Below, piece after piece: positions 18,009-26,530 of a DNA stretch of 64,000 nucleotides. The stretch comes from an uncultured Campylobacter sp. Its GTDB lineage: Bacteria; Campylobacterota; Campylobacteria; Campylobacterales; Campylobacteraceae. The notes under the pieces are model-generated. The model saw nothing but the letters and a program-made list of their open reading frames with translations. It had not been told where the DNA came from and did not search any database. The stretch lies in the NCBI RefSeq assembly GCF_938041645.1, contig NZ_CALIST010000037.1, positions 1 through 64,000 of the forward strand. The letters run 5' to 3'. Every line of letters begins with the position of its first letter. The stretch's first letter is position 1. Position numbers and translations under genes: made by a program.

Positions 18009-18593
18009 ATGGTGATTCCTTACGTTATCGAACAAACTAGTCGCGGAGAGCGCAGCTACGACATCTACTCGAGGCTGCTAAAAGACCGTATCGTAATGCT
18101 TAGCGGTGAGATCGACGACACAGTGGCAAGCTCGATCGTCGCGCAGCTTCTGTTTTTGGAGGCGGAGGATCCGGATAAGGATATCTATCTATACATCAAC
18201 TCCCCTGGCGGCGTGGTTACGAGCGGATTTAGCATTTATGACACGATGAATTACATCAAACCCGACGTAAGCACGATCTGCATCGGTCAAGCGGCGTCGA
18301 TGGGAGCGTTTTTGCTAAGCTGCGGCGCAAAAGGCAAACGCTACGCACTTCCAAACTCGCGCATAATGATCCACCAGCCCCTAGGCGGCGCGCAGGGTCA
18401 AGCTACAGATATCGAAATTCAAGCCAAAGAAATTTTACGAATGAAAGAAATTTTAAATAACATCCTTTCGCAAAATTCCGGCAAAGATCTCGCGCAGGTC
18501 GAAAAGGACACCGATCGCGACTTTTTCATGAGCGCCGAGGATGCTGTGCAATACGGGCTGATCGATCAAGTACTTCAAAAGAGCTTTAAATAG
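18009..18593 (+). CDS. clpP: ATP-dependent Clp protease proteolytic subunit ClpP
   Basis: ClpP is the barrel serine protease that works with ClpA or ClpX. The catalytic triad is Ser97 (AASMGAFLL), His122 (MIHQPLGG) and Asp171 (DTDRDFF). The mature-type N-terminus (VIPYVIEQTSRGERSYDIYS) shows the usual short or absent propeptide. The length of 194 residues is standard. The ATG begins one base after the tig stop codon. Confidence 0.97.
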   Translation: MVIPYVIEQTSRGERSYDIYSRLLKDRIVMLSGEIDDTVASSIVAQLLFLEAEDPDKDIYLYINSPGGVVTSGFSIYDTMNYIKPDVSTICIGQAASMGAFLLSCGAKGKRYALPNSRIMIHQPLGGAQGQATDIEIQAKEILRMKEILNNILSQNSGKDLAQVEKDTDRDFFMSAEDAVQYGLIDQVLQKSFK

Positions 18594-19112
18594 ATGATCC
18601 TGGACGTCCTTACCTATCCGAATAAAAAGCTTTATCAAAGATCGACCGAGGTCGTGAAATTCGACGCGGCGCTGGGCGAGCTTTTAGACGATATGTATGA
18701 GACGATGATCGCAAAAAACGGCATAGGCCTTGCCGCCATCCAGGTAGGCAGGCCCGTGCGCGCTCTGATTATAAATTTAGCCAATGAGGAAAAGATCCAA
18801 GACAAAAACGACCTCATCGAGATCATCAATCCGCAAATTTTAAAAAAGGAAGGCGAGGTCGTATTCCAGGAGGGCTGCCTGTCGGTGCCGGGCTTTTACG
18901 AGGACGTCACGCGCGCCGAGTTTATTACGGTGCAGTTTCAAGACCGCGCCGGCAATATCCAGCAAATGGACGCTAGCGAGCTGCTAGCCGTCTGTATCCA
19001 GCACGAGATGGATCACCTCGACGGACATCTTTTTATCGAGCGCATCGGATACAACAAACGCAAAAAATTTGATAAAGAATTCAAAAAAAGCCTAAAAGAA
19101 AAATCGAAATGA
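18594..19112 (+). CDS. def: Peptide deformylase
   Basis: It removes the formyl group from the initiator methionine of new proteins. The three family motifs are intact: GIGLAAIQVG, EGCLSVPG with metal ligand Cys95, and QHEMDHLDG with His137, catalytic Glu138 and His141. The length of 172 residues is usual. It starts directly at the clpP stop and overlaps comM by four bases (ATGA). Confidence 0.97.
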   Translation: MILDVLTYPNKKLYQRSTEVVKFDAALGELLDDMYETMIAKNGIGLAAIQVGRPVRALIINLANEEKIQDKNDLIEIINPQILKKEGEVVFQEGCLSVPGFYEDVTRAEFITVQFQDRAGNIQQMDASELLAVCIQHEMDHLDGHLFIERIGYNKRKKFDKEFKKSLKEKSK

Positions 19113-20626
19113 AGTCCCTAAAATGCGCTGCCTTCACGGATGCACTGATCCCCGTAGAGGTCGAGTCGACATTCGTGCGGGGGCTGCCGGGATTTAATAT
19201 CGTAGGCCTTGCGGGCGCTACGATAAAAGAGAGCGAAAGCCGCGTAAAAGCCGCACTTATGAGCCTAAATTTTAAATTTCCTGCCTCCAAAATCATCATA
19301 AATCTCTCCCCCTCCGATATGCCCAAAAACGGCTCGCACTTCGATCTTGCGATCGCACTTCTCATCGCGCTGCAAAAAGAGCGCATCGACGGCGATTTCT
19401 TCGTCTTCGGCGAGCTCGGTTTAGACGGCAGCTTAAAGAGTACGGCGAGCCTCTTTTCGATCCTGCTTTTTTTAAGCACGAAGGTGAAGCGCGCTAAAAT
19501 TTTAGTGCCGCAAAGCATAGCTCTAAAGGCCTGCACGATCCCAAACTACGACGTTTATGCAGTAGATAGCCTAAGCGACGCGGTCAGATTTTTTTTAGAC
19601 GAGGAGTTCGCCGCAAGCAGGCTCATGCGAGAAACCCATCCGCTTTTTAAAAACGTCGTGGAGATTGACGGGCAAGCTTACGTCCCCAACCGCGATTTTT
19701 CGCTCGATTTCAAAGACGTCAAAGGACAGAAGCGCGCCAAGCGCGCGAGCCTGATCGCCGCGTGCGGCATGCACAATATCCTCTTTGAGGGCAGCCCCGG
19801 CTGCGGCAAAAGCATGTGCGCAAAGCGGATAGCCAGAATTCTACCGCCGCAGAGCCTGGGCGAAGTGCTACTCTCGTGCGCCTACGAGTCGCTAAATAAC
19901 AAAGACATCGATTTTAGCGCGCTACGTCCCTTCCGCTCGCCGCACCACACCAGCACTCGCAGCTCGATTTTCGGCGGCGGCAGTAGCGGCGCAAAGATCG
20001 GCGAGGTCGCGCTCGCAAACGGCGGCGAGCTGTTTTTCGACGAGCTGCCGCACTTCGGCAAGCAAATTTTAGAAAGCCTGCGCGAGCCGCTGGAGGATAA
20101 TAGAATTTTGATTTCGCGCGTAAATTCCAAGGTCGAATACCAGACGAAATTTATCTTCGTCGCGGCGCAAAATCCCTGCCCGTGCGGAAATCTATTTTCC
20201 AAAAACCTCACCTGCACCTGCTCGCTAAACGACATCAGGCGCTACAAAAACACGATCTCCGCGCCGCTGCTCGATCGCATCGACATATATGTCGCGATGG
20301 ACGAGACCGGCGCGGACGACAAGAGCGACGTTTGCAGCGAGGAGATGGCGGACGCGGTGCTGCGGGCGTTTCGCGCGCAAAAGGCTCGCGGACAGAGCGA
20401 GCTAAACGCAAAGCTACGTGACGAGGATACCGAAAAATTTTGCGTCTGCGAAAGCGCTGCGCGAGAGGTTTTGCAAACGGCGATCACCCGCTACGATCTT
20501 TCGCAACGCGGCGTAAATAAAACGCTAAAGCTCGCGCGCACGATCGCCGATCTAGCAGGCGCCGAGATCATCGCCAAGGCGCATATTTTGGAGGCTCTTA
20601 GCTTTCGCATAAGGAGCGAAATTTGA
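19109..20626 (+). CDS. comM: ComM/YifB AAA+ ATPase
   Basis: ComM is a hexameric AAA+ helicase that promotes branch migration during natural transformation. It has an N-terminal Lon-protease-like (inactive) domain with AFTDALIPVEVESTF and RGLPGFNIVGL, then a Mg-chelatase-type AAA+ core: Walker A GSPGCGKS, Walker B GGELFFDELPHF, the sensor segment AAQNPCPCGN, and a C-terminal helical domain (ARTIADLAGAEII). The length of 505 residues is usual. It overlaps def and nnrD, so it is expressed with housekeeping genes. Its presence supports competence for DNA uptake, which matters for the RAATTY finding. Confidence 0.92.
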   Translation: MKSLKCAAFTDALIPVEVESTFVRGLPGFNIVGLAGATIKESESRVKAALMSLNFKFPASKIIINLSPSDMPKNGSHFDLAIALLIALQKERIDGDFFVFGELGLDGSLKSTASLFSILLFLSTKVKRAKILVPQSIALKACTIPNYDVYAVDSLSDAVRFFLDEEFAASRLMRETHPLFKNVVEIDGQAYVPNRDFSLDFKDVKGQKRAKRASLIAACGMHNILFEGSPGCGKSMCAKRIARILPPQSLGEVLLSCAYESLNNKDIDFSALRPFRSPHHTSTRSSIFGGGSSGAKIGEVALANGGELFFDELPHFGKQILESLREPLEDNRILISRVNSKVEYQTKFIFVAAQNPCPCGNLFSKNLTCTCSLNDIRRYKNTISAPLLDRIDIYVAMDETGADDKSDVCSEEMADAVLRAFRAQKARGQSELNAKLRDEDTEKFCVCESAAREVLQTAITRYDLSQRGVNKTLKLARTIADLAGAEIIAKAHILEALSFRIRSEI

Positions 20627-22269
20627 AAAAAATTTTCTTTAGCACCGAGGAGCTCGACGCGCGAGCTAGCGCGAAATTTGGACTTGGCGAGCAAATTTTA
20701 ATGGAAAACGCCGCAGGCAGGATCGAGGACGAGATCAGAAAGCGGCTCAAAAAGGGCTCGCGCATTTTGGCGCTTTGCGGCGGCGGAAATAACGGCGCGG
20801 ACGCGATGGCGGCGCTGCGAAAGCTAAGCGGCGATTTTAGCTGCACCGCGCTTTGCGTGCTTCAAAACAGAAGCGCGGCGGGTAAATTTCAAACGGAAGC
20901 GGCGCGGGCTGCGGGCGTTAGGCTTATCGATATCGCAAGCGCAAAAGCCGCTTACAAGCACGCAGGTAGCGCATCTAGCAAGGATGCTTGCGCGCACGAA
21001 AGTGCAAGCGGCTCCTATTTAAAAGACGCTGGCGCAAGCGAGCCGCAGGGCGAGCGCGAAAGCCTAAGCGGCGCGGACATTTCGGGCGGCGACGATAAAT
21101 TATGCGCGAAATTTACAAGCGCTAAATTTGAAACCGCAGAAGACGGCGGAGATTTCGGCAAGCTAGGCAACGAATACGGCGAACCGCGCATCCTGCACGA
21201 TGAGATTACAAGCGCAGACTGCATAATCGACGGGATTTTCGGCAGCGGTTTGAATAAACCGATAAGCGCTGAAATTTGTGAAATTTTATCTCTCGCAAAC
21301 GGCACGAAATCCCTAAAAATCGCAGTCGATATCCCAAGCGGCATCGATAAGAGCGGGCGCATTTTAGGCTGTGCCTTTTGTGCGGATCTGACGATCGCGA
21401 TGGGAGCGCTGAAGCTCGCGCTGTTTTCGGACGGCGCGAAGGATTATGTAGGGCGGATCAAGGTCGCAAATCTTGGAATTTCGCGCTCAAATTTTGAAAG
21501 GAGAAGCGAATATTTTCTGCTTCAAAAAAGCGATCTGAAGCTGCCGCTACGCATGAAGCAAAATACCAATAAAGGCGACTTCGGGCACACCTACATCGTA
21601 AGCGGACAGATGAGCGGAGCGGCGCAAATGGCGGCTCTGGCGGCTCACGCGATCGGCAGCGGGCTCGTTAGCATCGTTAGCGATGAGCCGTTAAATTTAA
21701 GCCCGATTTTGATGCAAAAAAGCTCGTTTGAGCACGCACGGGTCGTGGTCTGCGGCTGCGGCCTTGGAGAGCGGAAGATTGATCTTGCCGCACTACGGGA
21801 CAAAAGCTGCGTCATCGACGCCGATCTGTGCTATGAGCGTGAAATTTTAAGCTTACTAAACGCCAATTCAAATTTAATCATAACGCCCCATCCGAAGGAG
21901 TTCTGCTCGCTTTTAAAGATCGCAGGTATCGCAGATCTTAGCGTGAGCGAGCTGCAAGAGCGGCGCTTCGAGCTTGCGCGGGCATGGAGCGAGAAATTTA
22001 GCGGCGTGCTCGTGCTAAAGGGCGCAAACACGCTCATCGCCCAAGCTGGCATCATCTACGTCTGCGACAAGGGTAGCGCCGCGCTCGCAAAGGGCGGCAG
22101 CGGCGACGTACTCGCAGGGCTCATCGGCGGGCTGCTCGCGCAAGGCTACTCGCCTCTGCAAGCCTCAATCTGCGGCGTCCTAGCCCACGCACTCGCCGCG
22201 CGAGCCTTCGCCAAAAACTCCTACGCGCTAAATCCGCTCGATCTCATCGAGGAGGTAAAATGGTTGTGA
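20623..22269 (+). CDS. nnrD: Bifunctional NAD(P)H-hydrate epimerase and ADP-dependent dehydratase, with insertion
   Basis: This enzyme repairs damaged NAD(P)H: the N-terminal YjeF domain epimerises R/S-NAD(P)HX and the C-terminal ribokinase-like domain dehydrates S-NAD(P)HX using ADP. Epimerase signs are EQILMENAAG, LCGGGNNGADAMAALR, IIDGIFGSGL and AVDIPSGID. Dehydratase signs are NKGDFGHTYIVSG, ITPHPKEF and AKGGSGDVLAG. The start is a TTG overlapping the comM stop, with AAGGAG in front. At 548 residues it is longer than usual because residues about 111–192 (20953–21198) are a Ser/Ala/Asp-rich insertion absent from the family, placed between two strands of the epimerase domain. Confidence 0.9.
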   Translation: MKKIFFSTEELDARASAKFGLGEQILMENAAGRIEDEIRKRLKKGSRILALCGGGNNGADAMAALRKLSGDFSCTALCVLQNRSAAGKFQTEAARAAGVRLIDIASAKAAYKHAGSASSKDACAHESASGSYLKDAGASEPQGERESLSGADISGGDDKLCAKFTSAKFETAEDGGDFGKLGNEYGEPRILHDEITSADCIIDGIFGSGLNKPISAEICEILSLANGTKSLKIAVDIPSGIDKSGRILGCAFCADLTIAMGALKLALFSDGAKDYVGRIKVANLGISRSNFERRSEYFLLQKSDLKLPLRMKQNTNKGDFGHTYIVSGQMSGAAQMAALAAHAIGSGLVSIVSDEPLNLSPILMQKSSFEHARVVVCGCGLGERKIDLAALRDKSCVIDADLCYEREILSLLNANSNLIITPHPKEFCSLLKIAGIADLSVSELQERRFELARAWSEKFSGVLVLKGANTLIAQAGIIYVCDKGSAALAKGGSGDVLAGLIGGLLAQGYSPLQASICGVLAHALAARAFAKNSYALNPLDLIEEVKWL

Positions 22270-22838
22270 AAAAGCTCGCCGTGCTTTTTAGCGGTAGCGG
22301 CTCAAATTTGGAGGCGATCCTGCAGAAGCTGCACGGCAAAACTTTTGGGGACACCAAGATCGAAGTCGCGCTAACGCTAAGCAACAAAGCGGACGCCGGC
22401 GGTATCGCAAAAGCCGCGAGATTCGGACTTAAAAGCGTGATCCTAAATCACAAGGATTTCGCTAGCCGCGAGGAATTCGACGCCGCGCTCGTGCGCGAGA
22501 TCGAAAAAAGCGGCGCGGAGCTTACGGTGCTTGCGGGCTTTATGAGGATTCTAACGCCTGTTTTTACGAGTAGGGTTCGCGCGATAAATTTGCACCCGTC
22601 GCTGCTGCCGCTTTTTAAGGGCGCGCACGCGATAAAGCAGAGCTTTGAGAGCGATATGAAGGTGGGCGGCGTGAGCGTACACTGGGTCAGCGAGGAGCTT
22701 GACGGCGGCGCGATCATCGCTCAGCGCGCGTTTGAAAAGAGCGCAGGCATGAGCTTTGAGGCTTACGAAGCCAAAATCCACGAGATCGAACATGAGCTAT
22801 TGCCGCAGGTGATCGTAGAAATTTTGTGTCAAAGCTAA
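22260..22838 (+). CDS. purN: Phosphoribosylglycinamide formyltransferase
   Basis: PurN formylates GAR using 10-formyl-THF in purine synthesis. The GAR-binding loop LFSGSGSNLEAIL opens the protein. The folate site carries LAGFMRIL and INLHPSLLPLFKG with catalytic Asn/His, and later VHWVSEELDGGAIIAQ with the catalytic Asp. The length of 192 residues is normal. The start overlaps nnrD by 10 bases. Confidence 0.93.
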   Translation: MVVKKLAVLFSGSGSNLEAILQKLHGKTFGDTKIEVALTLSNKADAGGIAKAARFGLKSVILNHKDFASREEFDAALVREIEKSGAELTVLAGFMRILTPVFTSRVRAINLHPSLLPLFKGAHAIKQSFESDMKVGGVSVHWVSEELDGGAIIAQRAFEKSAGMSFEAYEAKIHEIEHELLPQVIVEILCQS

Positions 22839-22931
22839 ATTTTACGCTAAATTTAAAGCTTAGTCCTTTAAATTTAGGGGCGGTTCAAGGCTAAGCTTTA
22901 AAATTTGCTAGCTAAATTTAGAAAGAGAAAG

Positions 22932-23972
22932 ATGACCGCAAACGAACTGGAAAAACTAAGGCTCGGCATCCTGGATGAGGCGGAGCAACGCAAAGGCACG
23001 GCGTTTTCGATAATAGTACTAGCGGTGCTAGCCTCGGCGCTGTGGCTGTTTTTCAATCTTAGAGATCAAAATGCAGCAATGGTTCTCTGCTGGATCATAG
23101 TGGTATTTAGCTGCGGCAGCATCTCTTATAGAGTAGTGAATAAAGATACCAATATAGTGCGCGTATTTATCTTTTGCATCTTGCTGTGGATGCTTGCCAA
23201 AGGCGTAGAAATGTGCGAGAATGAAACCTTGCGCTTCGTCATCGCACTCGTAACCATCTGCCTTTCTTTGTTTAATATCGCAGATGCCGCGCTGGAGCGG
23301 ATCAAATACAACAGATCCAAAAAATTCGTCCGCGCCTTTAAACACCAATATATTGCGCCCTATATCGCAAGCCTAGGTTATCGCTACGAAATTTCAGGCT
23401 CGTTTAGGCCGGCGTATTTGCGCGCAAGCGGTCTTTTTGTGGACGGCATAAGCTATTTTGATTGCGAAGATAAAATTTCCGGCGTTTATGACGGAGTATT
23501 TTTTAGCTTTGCCGATGTCTGCGTGACTCATACTGACGAACGACGTAGCAGCAGGGGGATCTTTTTCTACGCAGAATTTAAAAAGCGCGTAAACTCGGTG
23601 GCGGTGATCCTGCCTTCGCTCAGCGCGAGGCCAATACTCGGCGGACTTAAGAAGATCGCTATGGACGATAGCGAGTTTAGCTCCGCATTTAGCGTATATA
23701 GCGCCGATGCGGTGTCTGCAATGTATGCCCTCACACCCGCCTTTATGCGGCGCTTGCTTCGCTTTAGAAGCGGTGCCGGCGGACCGATCAGTTTAAGCTT
23801 TTCTGGTAGAAACGTCTATATTTTCATCCGCACGGGATACGATAGTTTCGAGCCTAGCGTAGATCGCAGCGTATTTGGATTTGATCCCGCCGCGTCTATC
23901 AAGCACGAGCTTCTATTCTTTCTCTCCATAGTAAAAAGTCTAAAATTAAACGAAAATATCTGGCGAGATTAA
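22932..23972 (+). CDS. DUF3137-type membrane protein
   Basis: Two N-terminal hydrophobic pairs (about residues 30–50 and 55–105 of this model) are followed by a soluble domain that fits DUF3137: FVRAFKHQYIAPYI, YFDCEDKISGVYDGVFFSFADVCV and GIFFYAEFKKRV. The family has no settled function and often sits beside lemA; here lemA lies about 15 kb away. I start at the ATG at 22932, which has AAAGAGAAAG in front; a TTG nine codons earlier lacks a site. It is AT-richer than its neighbours and stands alone. Confidence 0.65.
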   Translation: MTANELEKLRLGILDEAEQRKGTAFSIIVLAVLASALWLFFNLRDQNAAMVLCWIIVVFSCGSISYRVVNKDTNIVRVFIFCILLWMLAKGVEMCENETLRFVIALVTICLSLFNIADAALERIKYNRSKKFVRAFKHQYIAPYIASLGYRYEISGSFRPAYLRASGLFVDGISYFDCEDKISGVYDGVFFSFADVCVTHTDERRSSRGIFFYAEFKKRVNSVAVILPSLSARPILGGLKKIAMDDSEFSSAFSVYSADAVSAMYALTPAFMRRLLRFRSGAGGPISLSFSGRNVYIFIRTGYDSFEPSVDRSVFGFDPAASIKHELLFFLSIVKSLKLNENIWRD

Positions 23973-24489
23973 ATTCTAAATTTGACCTTAAATCCGCAAA
24001 TACAGAGGCTTTGCACCGCCGCGAAATTTTAAAATTTAAAAGTACTCTTCCCGGCTCGGCGCCGCTATGATTTAGAATTTTCGCGACAAGGTCTATTACA
24101 TTTTCGGCGGAGAGCGAAGTTTGAAATCTATCGCGATGAAATCCCATGCGGTTTATAAATTTTTGCGGTCCACATAGAGGAGTTGAGCAAAGATGGATAC
24201 TGATATGACGATGATTGCACCGTACGCTTTCCATAAGGAGATTACCACGCTGCCTATAATCGTGCCGTAAACGCTACTTTTACCGTCGCGAGCCCACGTC
24301 AAAAAAATTGAGTGCCCATCGCGGCAATGATAGAAGAGATAATTTACTCATATTTGCATCGTTCATTTCGCCATCCTAATGCTTTTAAAAATCGACGATT
24401 AAAAAGCTCACACAAAAGCAGGCCACACATTTAATCTGCCTCCAAGCATTTTTAAGCGACAATACGAAAATCAAATTTTCGGAGTCCCC
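23973..24489. other. 517-base gap with a possible small broken gene
   Basis: There is no intact gene of normal size. The minus-strand candidate at 24153–24319 is listed separately. The right end holds the ribosome-binding site CGGAG of the next gene. Confidence 0.45.
24153..24319 (-). pseudogene. Possible small two-helix membrane protein, broken at an A7/T7 tract
   Basis: Read on the minus strand, ATGGGCACTCAA begins a short frame that stops just after a T7 run. One extra T would join it to LTWARDGKSSVYGTIIGSVV and a second hydrophobic stretch (GAIIVISVSIFAQLLYV) ending DRKNL-stop. The result would be about 55 residues with two membrane helices. The homopolymer is at 24301–24307. This could be a decayed gene, a slippage-controlled gene, a sequencing slip, or chance. 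Confidence 0.25.
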
Positions 24490-25092
24490 ATGACGATTTA
24501 CGAGTTAAAGCCCAAATTTCAAAATTTACTTCGTCCGTTAGTAAGACGTCTTCACGGCGCGGGCGTCAGCGCAAATCAAGTCACGATCACAGCCTGCGTC
24601 ATTTCCGTTCTGCTGGGCGGACTTCTGATAAAATTCGCCGAAATTTCGACGCTATTCTTTCTGCTGCCCGTTTGGATGTTTTTGCGTATGGCGCTAAATG
24701 CCATCGACGGCATGCTGGCTCGCGAGTTTAATCAAAAAAGCCCGCTGGGCGGCTACCTAAACGAAGCCACGGACGTCATCTCGGACGCCGCGCTGTATCT
24801 GCCGTTTGCCTTCATGGCGCCGTTTGACTGGGGCGTTATCGTGCTCGTTATCTTTCTATCTTTTATGAGTGAGTTTTTGGGCGTCCTAGGGCAGGTGCAC
24901 GGTTGCGGCAGGCGATACGACGGGCCTATGGGCAAGAGCGACCGCGCGTTTATATTCGGGCTTATCGGTACGGTATATGCGCTATCTGGGCGACTACCGG
25001 AGTGGTTTAGCGGGGTACTTTACGCCGCGATATTTTTACTCGCGCTTACTTGCGCAAACCGCGTGAGGATGGGACTAAAAAGCTGGGAATAA
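24490..25092 (+). CDS. ynbA: CDP-alcohol phosphatidyltransferase, YnbA-like
   Basis: This family attaches an alcohol or sugar phosphate to CDP-diacylglycerol. The start MTIYELKPKFQNLLRP and the core NAIDGMLAREFNQ with LNEATDVISDAALYLPF closely resemble E. coli YnbA as I remember it. The usual D-x-x-D-G-x-x-A-R…D-x-x-x-D signature is altered: the first Asp is Asn and the later LDP is LNE, as in YnbA, so these are subfamily traits rather than damage. There are about five to six membrane helices in 200 residues. It opens a locus with an acyltransferase, a cytidylyltransferase, a hydrolase–methyltransferase and a phosphatase. The acceptor alcohol is unknown. Confidence 0.85.
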   Translation: MTIYELKPKFQNLLRPLVRRLHGAGVSANQVTITACVISVLLGGLLIKFAEISTLFFLLPVWMFLRMALNAIDGMLAREFNQKSPLGGYLNEATDVISDAALYLPFAFMAPFDWGVIVLVIFLSFMSEFLGVLGQVHGCGRRYDGPMGKSDRAFIFGLIGTVYALSGRLPEWFSGVLYAAIFLLALTCANRVRMGLKSWE

Positions 25093-25163
25093 GGCGCCTC
25101 GGACGAGGATAAATTTAATATCTATCTCCAAAATCGACGCAAGGTAAATTCGCCTAAATTTGA

Positions 25164-25169
25164 TATAAT
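25164..25169 (+). promoter_or_regulatory. Likely −10 box upstream of the plsC-like gene
   Basis: TATAAT with a preceding TG, in a T/A-rich context. It could start either a short RNA ending at the 25325–25348 hairpin or the mRNA of the acyltransferase and following genes. Confidence 0.4.
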
Positions 25170-25324
25170 TGCAAAAGTTTTAAGCTCGCCTCGACGCGGG
25201 CACGCAATCGTTATAAATTTGATCTTGTTTAAATTTACGAGATTTTTTGAGGCGAGGATAAAATATCACGGCGAATTTGTCCGCTTAATTTAGACGTTTT
25301 AAAAGACGCTAGGCGCGCAAAACG

Positions 25325-25348
25325 CGCTCGGTTAATTTCGAGCGTTTT
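25325..25348 (+). terminator. Terminator-like hairpin inside the plsC leader
   Basis: CGCTCG and CGAGCG enclose an 8-nt loop and are followed by TTTT. It lies about 160 bases after the −10 box and 210 bases before the next start, a layout expected for an attenuator or the end of a small RNA. Confidence 0.4.
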
Positions 25349-25557
25349 ATCAAAGTCGGTGAAATTAAAGGCAAGTAGCAAAAGTGGCAAATTGCAGGCG
25401 TTACTTAAAACCGTATCGGCTTTAATCGCCTCAAATTTATGTCTAAACGCTCGTTTTCGGCAAGGTGGGCAAGAAGCTTATTTGCCGCACGCAACCGTAA
25501 AATTGAGGGCACCGTAAAAAGTGAATTTGAAAAGTAAAAGAGTAAAAAGGATACAAG

Positions 25558-26196
25558 ATGAAAGAGTTTTTAGCTGCAGCGCTTGATTTTATCCTTTGCC
25601 GTATCACGATATTTATCACGGGCGTACGGCCGCCGCAGGAGCTTTTAAACATCGGCGAGGGCACTAAAATTTACTACGCTAACCACGCCAGCCACGGCGA
25701 TTTTTTGCTGATTTTCGTCTCGCTGCCGTATCGCGTGAGAAAGTGCGTGCGCCCCGTCGCGGCGGCGGAGTACTGGGAGAGCGGGCCTATGCGCAGATTT
25801 CTTGCTAAAAACGTGTTTAACATGGTGCTAATAAGTCGCCGTAAAGATCCGCTGGAAGCGCTAGCGCAAATGAGCGAAGCGCTGCAGACGCACTCTCTCA
25901 TCATCTTTCCCGAAGGCACGCGCAAGATGAACGACGACCTAGCGCTTCAGCCGTTTAAAAGCGGGATATTTCGTTTAGCGCAGGAGTGCCCCTCCGTGCC
26001 TTTGGTGCCGATTTGGATCAAAAATGCGCGTAACGTCCTGCCTAAGGGCTTTATGATACCTATCCCGCTGCTTTGCGAGCTGATAGTGGGCGAGGAGATA
26101 TTTTATAGCGGCGAGGGTAAGGGCGAGTTTTTACAAAAGGCGCAGGACGCGCTGCTAGCGATGAGCGATACGCAAAATGATAGAACGAAAGCCTAG
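25558..26196 (+). CDS. 1-acyl-glycerol-3-phosphate acyltransferase-like protein (PlsC family)
   Basis: It transfers an acyl chain to lysophosphatidic acid or a similar acceptor at the inner membrane face. The catalytic H-x4-D motif is NHASHGDFLL, and the acceptor-phosphate motif is FPEGTRKMND. An N-terminal hydrophobic segment (FLAAALDFILCRITIFITG) would anchor it. The length of 212 residues fits the family. AAAAGGATACAAG precedes the ATG. Its position between CDP-alcohol transferase and CdsA-type genes suggests it makes the phosphatidic acid used by this locus, separate from the housekeeping PlsC. Confidence 0.85.
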   Translation: MKEFLAAALDFILCRITIFITGVRPPQELLNIGEGTKIYYANHASHGDFLLIFVSLPYRVRKCVRPVAAAEYWESGPMRRFLAKNVFNMVLISRRKDPLEALAQMSEALQTHSLIIFPEGTRKMNDDLALQPFKSGIFRLAQECPSVPLVPIWIKNARNVLPKGFMIPIPLLCELIVGEEIFYSGEGKGEFLQKAQDALLAMSDTQNDRTKA

Positions 26197-26530
26197 CGCG
26201 ACGGCTTTGGCCAGGGCGGTAAATTTGAGTCCTATAAATCCGTCAAACGAAAAGGCAAAATTTGCGACCGATTTTTACGAAAAATTTGACGGCGAGCCTT
26301 CTAAAGCGGCGGCCGAAAACGTCAAATTTGAGCGCGAAACCCGGATCAAAACGCTCGCCTCGCCGCAAATCAAATTTGACCCAAACGTGGGCTCAAAGCG
26401 CGAGCAATTCTGGCTAGCAAATTTAACCGCCCGCAGGGCAAACCAAACGCGCGTAAATTTGACTCGCTTGGAGCACTCCGAAACATACGTCAAATTTAGC
26501 TTCAAATTTAACCAAAAGGCCCTAAAATGA
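26177..26530 (+). CDS. Uncertain low-complexity ORF between the acyltransferase and CdsA-like genes
   Basis: A 117-codon frame overlaps the acyltransferase by 20 bases and the CdsA-like gene by four (ATGA), a spacing typical of real operon genes. However, the product has no recognisable domain, no signal peptide and no membrane helix, and is dominated by Lys-Phe and Asn-Leu pairs produced by AAATTT hexamers. It may be a real poorly conserved protein or an ORF kept open by the hexamer expansion. I lean towards the latter. Confidence 0.3.
   Translation: MIERKPSATALARAVNLSPINPSNEKAKFATDFYEKFDGEPSKAAAENVKFERETRIKTLASPQIKFDPNVGSKREQFWLANLTARRANQTRVNLTRLEHSETYVKFSFKFNQKALK

Larger units (their letters stand above)
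25093..25557. other. Long leader between ynbA-like and plsC-like genes
   Basis: No ORF is credible. A TATAAT at 25164–25169 preceded by an AT-rich stretch looks like a promoter, and a hairpin with a T-run follows at 25325–25348. The distance from the −10 box to the next start is about 390 bases, so either a short RNA is made or the downstream genes carry a long leader. Confidence 0.45.
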
